The notes under the pieces: generated by a model
What the model was told of the DNA's origin: nothing
Seen by the model: only the letters and a program-made list of their open reading frames with translations
The model's database searches: none
Translations under genes and position numbers: made by a program
Assembly: GCF_900155915.1 (NCBI RefSeq)
Contig: NZ_FTPO01000001.1
Location: 992,001 to 1,056,000, forward strand
Origin: Microbacterium sp. RU33B
Lineage (GTDB): Bacteria; Actinomycetota; Actinomycetes; Actinomycetales; Microbacteriaceae
Length of the DNA: 64,000 bases
Direction: 5' to 3'
Shown here: positions 54,480 to 63,194 of the stretch, piece by piece
Numbering within the stretch: the first letter of the stretch is position 1
How the letters are laid out: each line of letters begins with the position of its first letter

Positions 54480-55733
54480 ATGGAGTCCGTGACGTCAGAG
54501 CCGCGCGAGCCCCTCCGGACGTCGGCGTTCCGCCGCTACTTCTCCGCGGTCGCGACCAGCGCCTTCGGCACGACCCTGACGGTCGTCGCGCTTCCGGTGC
54601 TCGTGCTCGAGGTCCTGGGCGGAGACGCCGTCGCGCTCGGCATCGTCAACGCCGCCCAGCTCGTGCCCTACGCGCTTCTCGGACTCGTCGCCGGTGTGTA
54701 CGTCGACCGCTGGCGACGTCAGCGCGTGCTCGTGTGGGCCTCGCTCGGTCGTGCCCTGACGATCGCGCTCGTACCGGTGCTGTGGTGGCTCGGGATGCTG
54801 CAGCTGTGGGTCCTCGTCGTCCTGCTGGTGCTCTTCGGCGGCTGTGCGGTGTTCGGGTTCGCCGCGACGCAGTCGCTGCTGCCCCAGATCGTGGAGCGTC
54901 GCGCGCTGCTGGCGGCGAATGCGCGCCTCGATCAGGCGGAGACCGCCGCCCAGACGGTGGGCCCGGTGTTCGGCGGCTGGTTCGTGGGATGGCTCGGCGC
55001 TCCGATCGCACTCGTGATCGACGCGGTGACGTACGTGATCGATGCGGTGCTGATCGCCGGAGCGCGCCTCACCGAGTCGGCGTCGCCGCCCGCGGAGAAG
55101 CGCTCCCTGCGGCGCGACGTGGGCGACGGGCTGCGATGGACCTACCGGCATCGGGTCCTGGGCCCTCTCGCCGCGTCGACGCACGTGTGGTTCTTCGCGA
55201 ACGCGGCCGGCTTCACGACCCTCGCCGTGCTGGTGCTGCAGGTCATGGATGCCTCGCCGCTCGTCTACGGGCTGCTCCTGGCGGTCGGGGGAGTCGCGGC
55301 TCTCCTGGGGACTCTTCTCGTGGGCCGGATGACCGCCCGTCTCGGCTCGGGCAGGACCATCGCGTGTGGTCGGCTGGCCTACCCGCTCGCCTGGTCGGCG
55401 ATCGCGATCGCCTCGATCGGAGGGGCATCGGATGCCTCGTTCGTCACGGTCTTCGCCGCGTTCGCCCTGCAGGGGTTCGCCGGGGGCATCGAGAACGCGA
55501 ACGAGATGAGCCTCCGGCAGACGATGACGCCCGATCCGCTGCTGGGACGGGTCAACGGCACGATGCGGTCGGCCAACCGCACGGTGGCCGCCGTGGGTGC
55601 GATCGTCGGGGGCGTGACGGCGAGTGCGTTCGGGGTGCTTCCTGCACTCGTCGGCGTCGCGGTCGTCTTCGCCGCGGCGTTCGCGATCGCCGCGGCGTCT
55701 CCCGTGCGAACGGCGCGGCTCGCCGAGGAGTGA
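54480..55733 (+). CDS. MFS transporter (MFS_3-like)
   Basis: 417 residues from ATG 54480 with about 12 helices. Features of the enterobactin-exporter-like MFS_3 group include SAFGTTLTVVALPVLVLEVLGG at the start, motif A GVYVDRWRRQRVL, and ANARLDQAETAAQTVGPVFGG. It probably exports a small molecule; identity unknown. It follows the epimerase gene by 61 bases. Confidence 0.85.
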   Translation: MESVTSEPREPLRTSAFRRYFSAVATSAFGTTLTVVALPVLVLEVLGGDAVALGIVNAAQLVPYALLGLVAGVYVDRWRRQRVLVWASLGRALTIALVPVLWWLGMLQLWVLVVLLVLFGGCAVFGFAATQSLLPQIVERRALLAANARLDQAETAAQTVGPVFGGWFVGWLGAPIALVIDAVTYVIDAVLIAGARLTESASPPAEKRSLRRDVGDGLRWTYRHRVLGPLAASTHVWFFANAAGFTTLAVLVLQVMDASPLVYGLLLAVGGVAALLGTLLVGRMTARLGSGRTIACGRLAYPLAWSAIAIASIGGASDASFVTVFAAFALQGFAGGIENANEMSLRQTMTPDPLLGRVNGTMRSANRTVAAVGAIVGGVTASAFGVLPALVGVAVVFAAAFAIAAASPVRTARLAEE

Positions 55734-55740
55734 ACGCCGA

Positions 55741-56319
55741 TCAGGCCTTCGGCCACTCCAGCAGCAGGAGGCTCTGCTTCGTGTCGGCGAAGGTCACCCA
55801 GCCGTCTCCGAACTGATACGTGGCTCCGTACCCGTCGGCGTCGGTCTGCAGTGCCGTGTCAGGGCTCTCGGTGACGTAGACGACGCCGCCGTCCTCCTCT
55901 TCGATCCATCCGCCGGCGACGAGCTCGCTGCGCACCGACGACGCGTCCGCTGCGGTGATCGGCGCCCAGCCGAACATCTGCAGGTGGTCGCTCGCGGTCG
56001 TGAAGTCTCCCCAGCGGCACAGGACGCCCTCGGCGATCTCCAGCGATCCGACGCGGAAGACCTCCTCCTGGACGGTCCACCCGACGGCCGTGAAGTCGGC
56101 GACCATCGTGTCGGAGATCAGCTCCTCGCACGTGGGCGTGGCCGCGGGCTCCGTGGTGGGCTCGGCCGTGACTTCGGGCTCGGGCGCCGACGTCGCCGTC
56201 GGCGCCGCCGAGATCTGCGTGGGCTCGGGCTCCGGCGTCGACGAACAGGCGGTGCTGAGCACCGCGGTGGCGGCGAGCACGAGCGTGACCGCGCCCAGGC
56301 GCAGGGAAGGACGAATCAT
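55741..56319 (-). CDS. lipoprotein with Pro/Thr-rich linker
   Basis: 192 residues from ATG 56319, overlapping the upstream phosphatase stop (ATGA). Lipobox VLSTAC at ~residue 25, a low-complexity linker (APTATSAPEPEVTAEPTTEP), then a ~125-residue domain with CEELISD, VLCRWGD and a C-terminal LLLLEWPKA. It shares this plan with the protein at 29483-30085. Function unknown; outer face of the membrane. Confidence 0.75.
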   Translation of the reverse strand: MIRPSLRLGAVTLVLAATAVLSTACSSTPEPEPTQISAAPTATSAPEPEVTAEPTTEPAATPTCEELISDTMVADFTAVGWTVQEEVFRVGSLEIAEGVLCRWGDFTTASDHLQMFGWAPITAADASSVRSELVAGGWIEEEDGGVVYVTESPDTALQTDADGYGATYQFGDGWVTFADTKQSLLLLEWPKA

Positions 56320-57170
56320 CGAGAAGACTCCGGGGGGACGGGGTGGGGGGAGTGGAGGAGATCGAGGAAGCTCTGGTGGAGGATGCCGTTGGTGGCCAGC
56401 GACGAGCGGTCGGCGATCGTGTCGTCGCCGTCGAACGACGTGAAGGTGCCGCCGGCCTCGGTGATGATCGGCACTAGGGCGGCGATGTCGTACTCTTTGA
56501 CGCCGAACTCGGCGACGAACTCGAGACGGCCCTCCGCGAGCAGCATGTACGGCCAGGTGTCGCCGTAGCCGCGGTCGCGCCAGACGGCCCGGCTGAGACG
56601 GAGCAGCTCGTCGGTGCGGCCCACCTCGTCCCACTGCCGGATGCTCTGGAAGCTCGCGCTGGACTCCGCGATGTCGGAGACGGTCGACACGGCCAGACGA
56701 CGCTCGCCGCCGTCGGGGGTGTTCGTCCAGGCTCCGAGGCCGGATCCCGCCCACCAGCGCCGCCCGAGGGCGGGCTGGCTCGCGACGCCGACGCGCGGCA
56801 CGCCGTCGATCGACAGGGCGATCAGCACCGTCCACATCGGGATGCCCTTGAGGTAGTTCGCGGTGCCGTCGATCGGATCGATGATCCACTGGCGGCTCGA
56901 GTCGCCGGTGATGCCGAACTCCTCGCCGAAGACGCCGTCCTCCGGCCTCTCGGACTCGAGGATCGCCCGGATCGCCTTCTCCGTGGCCAGATCGGCCTCC
57001 GTCACGTGGCTCGCGTCGGCCTTGAGGCTGACCTCGAGGTCGGCGGCATCGAAGCGCGACATGGATGCCGCGTCGGCCGCATCAGCCAGCCGCAGCGCGA
57101 GGGCGAGATCGGCGCTCAGGTCGCCGTCGAAGGGCGCGCGAAAGGATCGGACACGATCGGGGGAGGTCAC
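56316..57170 (-). CDS. hisN: inositol monophosphatase-family protein, probable histidinol-phosphatase
   Basis: 284 residues from GTG 57170. Metal-site motifs are VFGEEFG, WIIDPIDGTANYLKG and the late GVKEYDIAALVPIITEAGG. In actinobacteria, members with this length and GEEFG/DPIDGT pattern are the HisN type that dephosphorylates L-histidinol phosphate; inositol monophosphatase is the alternative. Coupled to the downstream lipoprotein gene. Confidence 0.8.
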   Translation of the reverse strand: MTSPDRVRSFRAPFDGDLSADLALALRLADAADAASMSRFDAADLEVSLKADASHVTEADLATEKAIRAILESERPEDGVFGEEFGITGDSSRQWIIDPIDGTANYLKGIPMWTVLIALSIDGVPRVGVASQPALGRRWWAGSGLGAWTNTPDGGERRLAVSTVSDIAESSASFQSIRQWDEVGRTDELLRLSRAVWRDRGYGDTWPYMLLAEGRLEFVAEFGVKEYDIAALVPIITEAGGTFTSFDGDDTIADRSSLATNGILHQSFLDLLHSPHPVPPESSR

Positions 57171-57274
57171 CCCACCAGGATACGGGGCGGTCGCGGCCTC
57201 GATTTCCGTGCGGCGCGATCGTGATGCTAATGTTGACCCTCGGTTCGGCAGTTCTCGAACAGCCTGATCGAAAC

Positions 57275-57347
57275 GCACCTCTAGCTCAATCGGCAGAGCA
57301 ACTGACTCTTAATCAGTGGGTTCTGGGTTCAAGTCCCAGGGGGTGCA
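57275..57347 (+). tRNA. tRNA-Lys (anticodon CTT)
   Basis: Cloverleaf: acceptor GCACCTC with GGGGTGC, D-arm AGCTCAATCGGCAGAGC, anticodon stem ACTGA/TCAGT with loop CTCTTAA (CTT at 57308-57310), and T-arm CTGGGTTCAAGTCCCAG. No CCA is encoded. An integrase gene follows 430 bases downstream, so its 3' end is a candidate attachment site, but no second copy of the 3' end is visible in the window. Confidence 0.95.
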
Positions 57348-57355
57348 CGGACCAG

Positions 57356-57396
57356 AAGGCCCGACATCCGCAGAACGACGCGGATGTCGGGCCTTT
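57356..57396 (+). terminator. terminator after tRNA-Lys
   Basis: Perfect 16-base arms AAGGCCCGACATCCGC and GCGGATGTCGGGCCTT around an 8-base loop, followed by TCCC. Confidence 0.8.
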
Positions 57397-57561
57397 CCCA
57401 TATAGCCTGGTCGGTATGCGGCGGCGTGATTTCCCCTCACCTCGTCCACAAAACGGCCACGTAACCTGCGATGGCACACGTCTCAAGGGTTCGCGATGGT
57501 GCTGCTACGGGATGCTCCCGCTTGTCGCCGGAGTTATGTGGACACTGCGCATAAGTACCGC

Positions 57562-57777
57562 ATGACCACGATTGCTCCCGAGACGGCCCGGCCGTCCTCC
57601 ATGCCCGAACTGCTCACCCAGGCGCAGGTGGCCGACATCCTCGCCGTCAGCCCTCGTGCCCTCGAGGACTGGCGGGTGACAGGCGACGGGCCGCCGTACC
57701 TCAAGCTGTCGCACAAGGTGCTGCGCTACGACGCGGCCGCGCTCACGCGCTGGCTGCGCACGCGGAGGGCCGCCTGA
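57562..57777 (+). CDS. MerR-like excisionase / helix-turn-helix protein
   Basis: 71 residues from ATG 57562. LLTQAQVADILAVSPRALEDW, then GPPYLKLSHKVLRYDAAALTRWL, is the standard HTH_17 (excisionase-type) domain. Its stop overlaps the integrase start (TGATGG), so the two are co-translated. It likely directs excision and regulates the integrase. Confidence 0.85.
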   Translation: MTTIAPETARPSSMPELLTQAQVADILAVSPRALEDWRVTGDGPPYLKLSHKVLRYDAAALTRWLRTRRAA

Positions 57778-58958
57778 TGGCTAGGCCACAACTCGCGCCG
57801 GGCACGATGGGCAAGGTGAGTCTCCGCGAGCGTGCCGGCCGCTGGCAGGCGCGGGCCAATGCTCGCACGCACGGCGGGGCGCTCATCCCTCTCACGGCTA
57901 CGGGAGAGACGGAGCGCAAGGCTCGTGACGCCATCGAGCGGGCATTCGCCGCGGCCGTCGTCATGGGTGCCGGGGCGCTCAGCCCTACCTCAACGGTGGG
58001 TGACGCCATCGACGCCTGGCTCGCCACGCAACAAGCACGGGCCGCTGGCGGCTCGCTGCGTCGGCAGTCGTACGAGACGTACGCCGCTAAGGCCAGGGGC
58101 GCCCGTGATGCGGTCGGGGCCGTCCCGCTGCACCTCGCGCGGCCGCGGCTCATCGAGCCCATCATCGAGAACCTCGTCGTAGGCCGGGGCGTCCCCTACG
58201 CGCGCGGCGTGCAGTTCGTGCTGCGGCGGTCGTTCGCCCTCGCCGTCCAACGCGAGGCCATCGAGCACAACCCGCTCTCGGAGTCGATGTCGCTGTCGGC
58301 GCCCGAGCAGACGCTCGCGCACCTCACCCCGGCGCAGTGGCAGTCGATGATGGCGAGCATCGAGACCTGGGGTCGGCGCCCGGCGGTGCGTGCAGACTGG
58401 CGTCGGCTCGTCGCGCTGTGCTCGGTCATCGTCGGCTCGTCTCTCCGTATCGGGGAGGTCGGTGCGCTGCGTCCGTGCGACTTGAGCCTCGGGGGCTCTC
58501 CGCCCGCCATGGTCGTTACACGTACCGTCGTCGAGGTCGGCGGCCGGCTCATCATCCAGGACGTCCCTAAGCGCCGCGGACAGGAGCGACATATCCCCCT
58601 GCCCGGCCCTACGGCCGACGCGCTGCGGGCGGTGGCTGCTCGTGCTGCTGGCCCCGCCGCGCTGCTTTTCGGTACGTCCACCGGTGAGCCCGATGGCAAC
58701 CCCGACCGACTGCTAAGGACATGGCGGTCGAGCCCCGAGGGCCAGGCCTGGATGCAGAGCGTGGGCATTGCGACTCGCGACGTCACGTTCAAGTTGCTGC
58801 GTCGTTCGGCTGCCTCGCATGTCCGCGGCAGCGCCGGCCTCGAGGCCGCCCAGGCGCTGCTCGGTCACGCTGACGCGGCGACGACGGAGAGGCACTACGC
58901 CGGTCTGCCCGTCGTGGACGCGGCGACGGCCCGACTGCTCGAGGGGATTTGGGGATGA
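57777..58958 (+). CDS. tyrosine integrase of the tRNA-Lys-proximal island
   Basis: 393 residues. N-terminal arm-binding domain (KVSLRERAGRWQARANART), core-binding domain, then the catalytic domain with Arg in SSLRIGEVGAL, the box FKLLRRSAASHV (the usual HxxR has Leu instead of His), LLGHADAATTERHYAGL with the Tyr nucleophile. It appears intact, unlike the integrase at 31 kb. Confidence 0.85.
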   Translation: MARPQLAPGTMGKVSLRERAGRWQARANARTHGGALIPLTATGETERKARDAIERAFAAAVVMGAGALSPTSTVGDAIDAWLATQQARAAGGSLRRQSYETYAAKARGARDAVGAVPLHLARPRLIEPIIENLVVGRGVPYARGVQFVLRRSFALAVQREAIEHNPLSESMSLSAPEQTLAHLTPAQWQSMMASIETWGRRPAVRADWRRLVALCSVIVGSSLRIGEVGALRPCDLSLGGSPPAMVVTRTVVEVGGRLIIQDVPKRRGQERHIPLPGPTADALRAVAARAAGPAALLFGTSTGEPDGNPDRLLRTWRSSPEGQAWMQSVGIATRDVTFKLLRRSAASHVRGSAGLEAAQALLGHADAATTERHYAGLPVVDAATARLLEGIWG

Positions 58959-59032
58959 GCGACGCAGGCACGCCCTGGCACGGCCAGACGGTCGCTCCCC
59001 AACCGCGAGAGGGCTCACAAGCCTCGGCCCGA

Positions 59033-59366
59033 CTACCAGGCCGTCGACGACTGCACGCACGCCCCCTCATCTGCCACCGTGACGTAGGCATGCCTCGACC
59101 GCGGGTCGTCTGTCTGCGAGAAGGCGACGATGAATGTGCCGGTGCAGAGGTCCTCCACCCCGCCCTCGATGACCTCCGCCCCGGCCGCGATGGTCATGAC
59201 GGACGCACCGCCACAGAGCCCGCGCGGGGTCGAGTCAGTGGAGCTGTTCAGGTAGTCCTGTACGACGCTCACGGCCTGCTCTGCCGGCGTTCCCGGGCTG
59301 GAAGCGGTTTTGGAGTGTGAGGGCGGCGAGCCCGAGGCCGCAGAGGGCGATGAGAGGCTTCTTCAT
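59033..59366 (-). pseudogene. putative secreted protein with a frameshift
   Basis: ATG 59366 overlaps the stop of the upstream gene (ATGA) and opens a signal-peptide-like stretch MKKPLIALCGLGLAALTL. A domain with VSVVQDYLNSSTDSTPRGLC and DLCTGTFIVAFSQTDD continues in another frame down to 59033. The two parts look like one secreted protein split by a frameshift near 59300. A GTG at 59272 could start the second part alone. Confidence 0.45.
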
Positions 59367-59539
59367 GAGGTGCTCCGTTCGATGTGCGATGCCGCCGCGA
59401 CGAGTGCCGCTGCGAGTGCCCAGGCCTGACCGACTGACAGACTTATGCGGTCGTCGGCGCAGGTGACCGCCACGACCTCGCCCGGCCCGAGAGTCACGGT
59501 GAGCTCGGCGAGCGCGAAGAGCGGAGTGAGCGTGAGCAT
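59363..59539 (-). CDS. small hypothetical protein
   Basis: 58 residues from ATG 59539. It starts MLTLTPLFALAELTVTLGPG and ends in an Ala-rich helix. No family recognised. Supported mainly by the 4-base overlap with the next gene and by the run of small minus-strand genes. Confidence 0.45.
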   Translation of the reverse strand: MLTLTPLFALAELTVTLGPGEVVAVTCADDRISLSVGQAWALAAALVAAASHIERSTS

Positions 59540-59565
59540 GACCGCCCTATGCGCGGCCGTCGCCG

Positions 59566-59852
59566 TCACACCTGCGACACGACGGAGAGCACGATGCCCA
59601 TGTCCTCGGTTGGCGGGTCGTCCGTCGTGTCCGGCCTGAACAGTACGAGCGCGATGCCGACACCGAGACGGCTGCGGTCGCGATGGTCGGGGTCCACCCA
59701 GAAGTGTGGACGGACGCGGGCGCCGGTGCTCTCGGTGAGGATGCCCCGCCGCTCCACCGTGCCATCGGGCCGCGTGACGGCAGGTCCCAGAGGTCGATGG
59801 CCCAGGTGCCCGTGGTGGTCGTGATGGCCAGGATGCGGTGCGGCGCATCCAT
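59566..59852 (-). pseudogene. small hypothetical protein with a frameshift
   Basis: From ATG 59852 one frame reads HRILAITTTTGTWAIDLWDL. After about 59785 the sensible continuation lies in another frame: PDGTVERRGILTEST, PHFWVDPDHRD and a stop after LSVVSQV. A single missing or added base would join them. No family recognised. Confidence 0.45.
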
Positions 59853-59923
59853 GACGGAGCTATGCGCAGTCGACTATCCACAGCCCGCGACAGCACTCTG
59901 TCCGTCCCGCGTACGCTCTCCGG

Positions 59924-60031
59924 ATGGATGACCTGAGCGACGCCACCCCGAACTGCGAGAGCTGCTTGCACCGTCTCGAGCCGGCGCGCGGCTGGTGGGT
60001 GTGCACGGGCTGCGGTTCCGTGCGGCTGTAG
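59924..60031 (+). CDS. 35-residue zinc-ribbon protein
   Basis: ATGGATGACCTG opens a 35-codon frame with two CxxC pairs (NCESC and CTGC) that can hold one zinc ion, ending 3 bases before the restriction endonuclease gene on the same strand. Too short for many gene callers. It is possibly a small regulator or partner in the same transcript; function unknown. Confidence 0.55.
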   Translation: MDDLSDATPNCESCLHRLEPARGWWVCTGCGSVRL

Positions 60032-60034
60032 CCT

Positions 60035-60964
60035 GTGGCCGTGCCCCATAACCCTCACGTCATCGCTGCTGAAATCGAACGCGCGGAGCAGGTGCTTGCC
60101 GGGCTGGTAGGCGAGACCATTGAGTCCATCACCATCAACTCGCTGGACGCGTCCGAAGCGCCGTTCCTCGGTCAAATCGTCTCGAAGCTTTCCCCGATGA
60201 TTGGGAACTTGTTGGAGGCGAGAATCGTCAAGGCCCTCAGTGATGGCGCCGCTCACGGCTACTCATGGATGCGTCAGGACCCGGGGTTCCCTGACGCCGT
60301 GCTGGTTGGTCCAGACGGTATGCCTACCGGGGACGGTTACGAGGTCAAGGCATGGTACGTGCACTCGACCGAACTCACCGGTCGATTCCGTGAGTCTGTG
60401 AACCTACTGCTCAGCCGCAACGTTCGCGTTGTGGTCATCGCATGGTCGATGTCGCACATCGTTTACGGCACCCCTCAGATTCTGGGAACCTTCACCGACT
60501 CGGGAATCTCGTTCGCGGAGGCTCGGGACCGTCATTACTGGCAACCCCCGCAGTACCTCACTGTCGAGCCGAGAGACACGTCTGCGCGCACGCGAAATCT
60601 GCAACAGTCCAACGTCGCCGGCTATCGGCTCCAGGAGACCGACCCGAGCCGCATTGCCTCGGCTAATCGTGATACCCGCGCGGGAAACTGGGGGATGGCA
60701 TACCCCTATGAGGCAGCTACGCAAGACTGGGCCGCTCAGATGATGGGTGCGTATAGCTATCGCCTCGACACGAACTTCGCGAAGATTGACCGCATCGAGC
60801 ATGAGGCGCTCGAGGAGTTCAAGTCGACCGTCTTGGCGCTGCAGCACGGCGACCGTTCCGTCGCCGCATGGACACGGCTAGTTCGTGACCTGAACACCGC
60901 CGAGGGCAGCATCACTCACCGGCGAGCCGCTGACGTTATCCAGGCCATCTACGACGAGCTCTGA
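60035..60964 (+). CDS. predicted type II restriction endonuclease
   Basis: 309 residues from GTG 60035. The PD-(D/E)xK core is visible: FPDAVLVGPDG (Asp87) and, after a turn, YEVKAW (Glu103, Lys105). The rest does not match a family I can name. The facing methyltransferase gene overlaps its 3' end by 87 bases, the usual companionship of restriction and modification genes. Specificity cannot be read from the sequence. Confidence 0.7.
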   Translation: MAVPHNPHVIAAEIERAEQVLAGLVGETIESITINSLDASEAPFLGQIVSKLSPMIGNLLEARIVKALSDGAAHGYSWMRQDPGFPDAVLVGPDGMPTGDGYEVKAWYVHSTELTGRFRESVNLLLSRNVRVVVIAWSMSHIVYGTPQILGTFTDSGISFAEARDRHYWQPPQYLTVEPRDTSARTRNLQQSNVAGYRLQETDPSRIASANRDTRAGNWGMAYPYEAATQDWAAQMMGAYSYRLDTNFAKIDRIEHEALEEFKSTVLALQHGDRSVAAWTRLVRDLNTAEGSITHRRAADVIQAIYDEL

Positions 60965-61993
60965 ACCCCAGAGGCCGGGCGCGACGGTTGACAGGCGTTC
61001 CTCGGCCAGGTCGGCGAAGTGCTCGACCTGCTCCGCCACGTAGGCCTGCCGGCCAAGCTCGATGGCGGCAACCGACCCTGTGGCTAGTCCACCGAACGGC
61101 TCCCATACGACATCGCCGGGCGAGGTCGATGCCCCGATGATTCGCCGGGATAGGTCCAGCGGCTTCTGGTTCAGGTGGGTAGAGCTCGACGCCGATGGAT
61201 TGTAGGTTCGCGGGGCGCTACGGATTCCCGAGCCCTTGAAGCGTTCACCGGAGCGAAGTGCAGGTCGGTCCCACACGTTCGTTACCCCGTGCTCGTGATT
61301 CCAAACGGAACGAAGCGAGGCCCACTCCGTCGCGGTGACAGGCCGCTTGCCGTCCAGCGAGAAGTACGGAGCACCGTCTGGGTTTCCGTTCTCGTTCGCA
61401 TAGGCGACGAACTTCTCCATCACTTCTGCCGGCGGGAAGTACCAGAGCCAGCCCTGGTCCAGATACTTGCGCGTCGCTGCGTTCTTGACGCCGGCGGCCT
61501 CGTTCGCCTTGTAGACGGGCAGACCCGTGCGCTTCCATTCTCGGAGGAGCCACTCCTTCATGTGCACTACATCGTCGCCACCCGGCGTGAGCGGGAGCGC
61601 AGGAGTGCGGGTGTAGAAGGCGCACACCTCAGTGACGACCGGGAAACGACGAATAGTTCGGCCGTTGACATTGCCCGCAACGTGGCCGATTCCCTTGTTC
61701 CAGGTGTTGAGGAACTCGAACGACCAGCCGTTGGCGATGAGTACCGGGTGGACGTTTGCCCACCCGACTTCCGTATTCCAGAACCAGAGCGTCGTGGCAA
61801 GCGAGGCACCACGGCTCCAGGCCTCAATGTGCGGGCGGTACCAGTCGCCGAGCCCCTCCGGAGTGCGGGGGTCTCCCGGGAAGCCACCGACTCCGTACGC
61901 GCCATCCGAGTAGATTGCTGCGGGTGTGGGCCACTGCGCGTAGGCGTCCATCACATCGCCCCGGTAGATGTGGGCGTCTCCGATTGTCTGCAC
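60878..61993 (-). CDS. DNA methyltransferase of a type II system
   Basis: 371 residues. The order is the catalytic motif IV-like YSDGAYGVGGFPGD first, then NQKPLDLSRRIIGASTSPGD and the SAM-binding WEPFGGLATGSVAAIELGR near the end: beta-class order as in DNA cytosine-N4 or adenine-N6 methylases. SDGAY replaces the more common DPPY or SPPY, which is unusual. It converges with the restriction gene and would protect host DNA at the same site. Confidence 0.75.
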   Translation of the reverse strand: MQTIGDAHIYRGDVMDAYAQWPTPAAIYSDGAYGVGGFPGDPRTPEGLGDWYRPHIEAWSRGASLATTLWFWNTEVGWANVHPVLIANGWSFEFLNTWNKGIGHVAGNVNGRTIRRFPVVTEVCAFYTRTPALPLTPGGDDVVHMKEWLLREWKRTGLPVYKANEAAGVKNAATRKYLDQGWLWYFPPAEVMEKFVAYANENGNPDGAPYFSLDGKRPVTATEWASLRSVWNHEHGVTNVWDRPALRSGERFKGSGIRSAPRTYNPSASSSTHLNQKPLDLSRRIIGASTSPGDVVWEPFGGLATGSVAAIELGRQAYVAEQVEHFADLAEERLSTVAPGLWGSELVVDGLDNVSGSPVSDAALGGVQVTN

Positions 61994-62014
61994 CCGTCGA
62001 GGTTAGCCGCATCC

Positions 62015-62203
62015 TCAGACAGTTCGTGGCGGCGCGCGAAACGCCAAAAGACCCCCAACCGGTGAGGTGGGGGTCTTTGTGCGGTCAGTCAGAGCCGCGG
62101 ACGTTCGAGCTCCACCTGCGAAGTCCCGGAGTTGGGTCTTGACGAGGAGCTTGTTGTGCAGGTTCTTGCCCTCAGATGTGGGGGCGGGGCCTGGGTAGGT
62201 CAT
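62015..62203 (-). CDS. small basic hypothetical protein (doubtful 3' end)
   Basis: 62 residues from ATG 62203. The first ~35 residues (SEGKNLHNKLLVKTQLRDFA) look coding; the rest reads through the hairpin at 62047-62078, so either the gene is damaged or the hairpin lies in coding DNA. It is upstream of the methyltransferase on the same strand. Confidence 0.35.
   Translation of the reverse strand: MTYPGPAPTSEGKNLHNKLLVKTQLRDFAGGARTSAALTDRTKTPTSPVGGLLAFRAPPRTV
62047..62078. terminator. bidirectional terminator-like hairpin
   Basis: AAAGACCCCCA and TGGGGGTCTTT, 11-base perfect arms, A-run on one side and T-run on the other, so it could end transcription in either direction. It lies 54 bases upstream of the methyltransferase start and may isolate it from upstream transcription. 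Confidence 0.7.
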
Positions 62204-62489
62204 GGTGGTCTTCCTTCTCCGGCTAGGCCGGTCCTGGTCAATTCGCCGAGGCGGCAAGGACCGTCGGCGGTGGTCGCGGTGTCTGAACGACAAGCAGTCC
62301 GCCGTGGCCATTTCCTTTCGCGCGGTTCCCCTCACCATCACTCCGCCTTCGGGCCCTGACACATCAGCTGCGGCGGAAGCGCCTGCTGCAGCCGAGGGAA
62401 CCCGCGACGCGCCCACAGCCGTCGGCTCGACCGGGAGCAGTGACGACTGGGATGTGACGATCTCTTCGAGTCCTCGACCTCGCGGGGGT

Positions 62490-62947
62490 GCCACACTCCC
62501 GCAGCGTCTTCGACGACACGTGGCAGCAGGGCGATGACCGGCTGTACTCGTTCCAGTTCTACGTCGACCGCATCACCCGCCTCGTCATCCTTGACGACCA
62601 ACATCCGGTGGACTGCGCCCCGACCCAAGTGCTGACGGACTTCTTTAGATGGGCGGCCGAACCCCCGACCGGACGGTATCGCCTACCCGTCTCGAGTACA
62701 CGGCGGCACCAACGTGGTGCTCTTCTTTGAAGACGCGATGTGGTTCGAGGAGTCTGATGCCGAGTCGCCATCAGACTCACTCACCCGCAATCTCCGATTG
62801 GAAGAGCGCGGGACAGATGGGCCGCTGTTCGTGATTGACCCATCGAGTGTGCGCCGGTATCGAGTAGTCGAAAACTGTCCATCGAACTCCCAATGTTCGA
62901 GACCCGCACGGGTGCTCGTCCAATTGCCGGTCGCGCCCACCTCGTGA
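62490..62947 (+). pseudogene. RES-domain protein remnant
   Basis: The frame to about 62660 reads SVFDDTWQQGDD, FQFYVDRITRLVILDD and PTQVLTDFFRWAAE. A shifted frame continues PDGIAYPSRVHGGTNVVLFF and FVIDPSSVRRYRVVEN. DGIxYPSRxHGGxNxxLF is the C-terminal signature of RES-domain NAD-degrading toxins. The N-terminal third is missing and one frameshift is present, so it is a relic. Its likely antitoxin class (MbcA-like) survives at 326-871. Confidence 0.6.
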
Positions 62948-63140
62948 CCTCAGTGCCCTTCGTGAAGTCAGCCCGTGGCATCACGCCGTTAGGGACGTCG
63001 CGTGTCGTCGGTTTCGAGACGAGCTCGCGCATAGGTGGGTTGTGACATCTTCGACCGACACCCACTCAATGCTGGCTGGGTCGCGAAGTCACGCCGCATC
63101 TCCGCGCTCTCACTCCTGCCGTGGATTGACGCGATGAGCG
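62948..63140. other. gap without a supported gene
   Basis: About 190 bases between the RES relic and the terminator at 63141. ORFs on both strands are short and lack recognisable domains. Confidence 0.3.
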
Positions 63141-63172
63141 GGGAGGTCCGCCAGTGGCGCCGCGGACCTCCC
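63141..63172. terminator. terminator of the small zinc-ribbon gene
   Basis: 11-base perfect arms GGGAGGTCCGC and GCGGACCTCCC around a 10-base loop, 22 bases beyond the minus-strand stop at 63195. Confidence 0.7.
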
Positions 63173-63194
63173 TTGTCGCGACCTGGCCCGTCTC

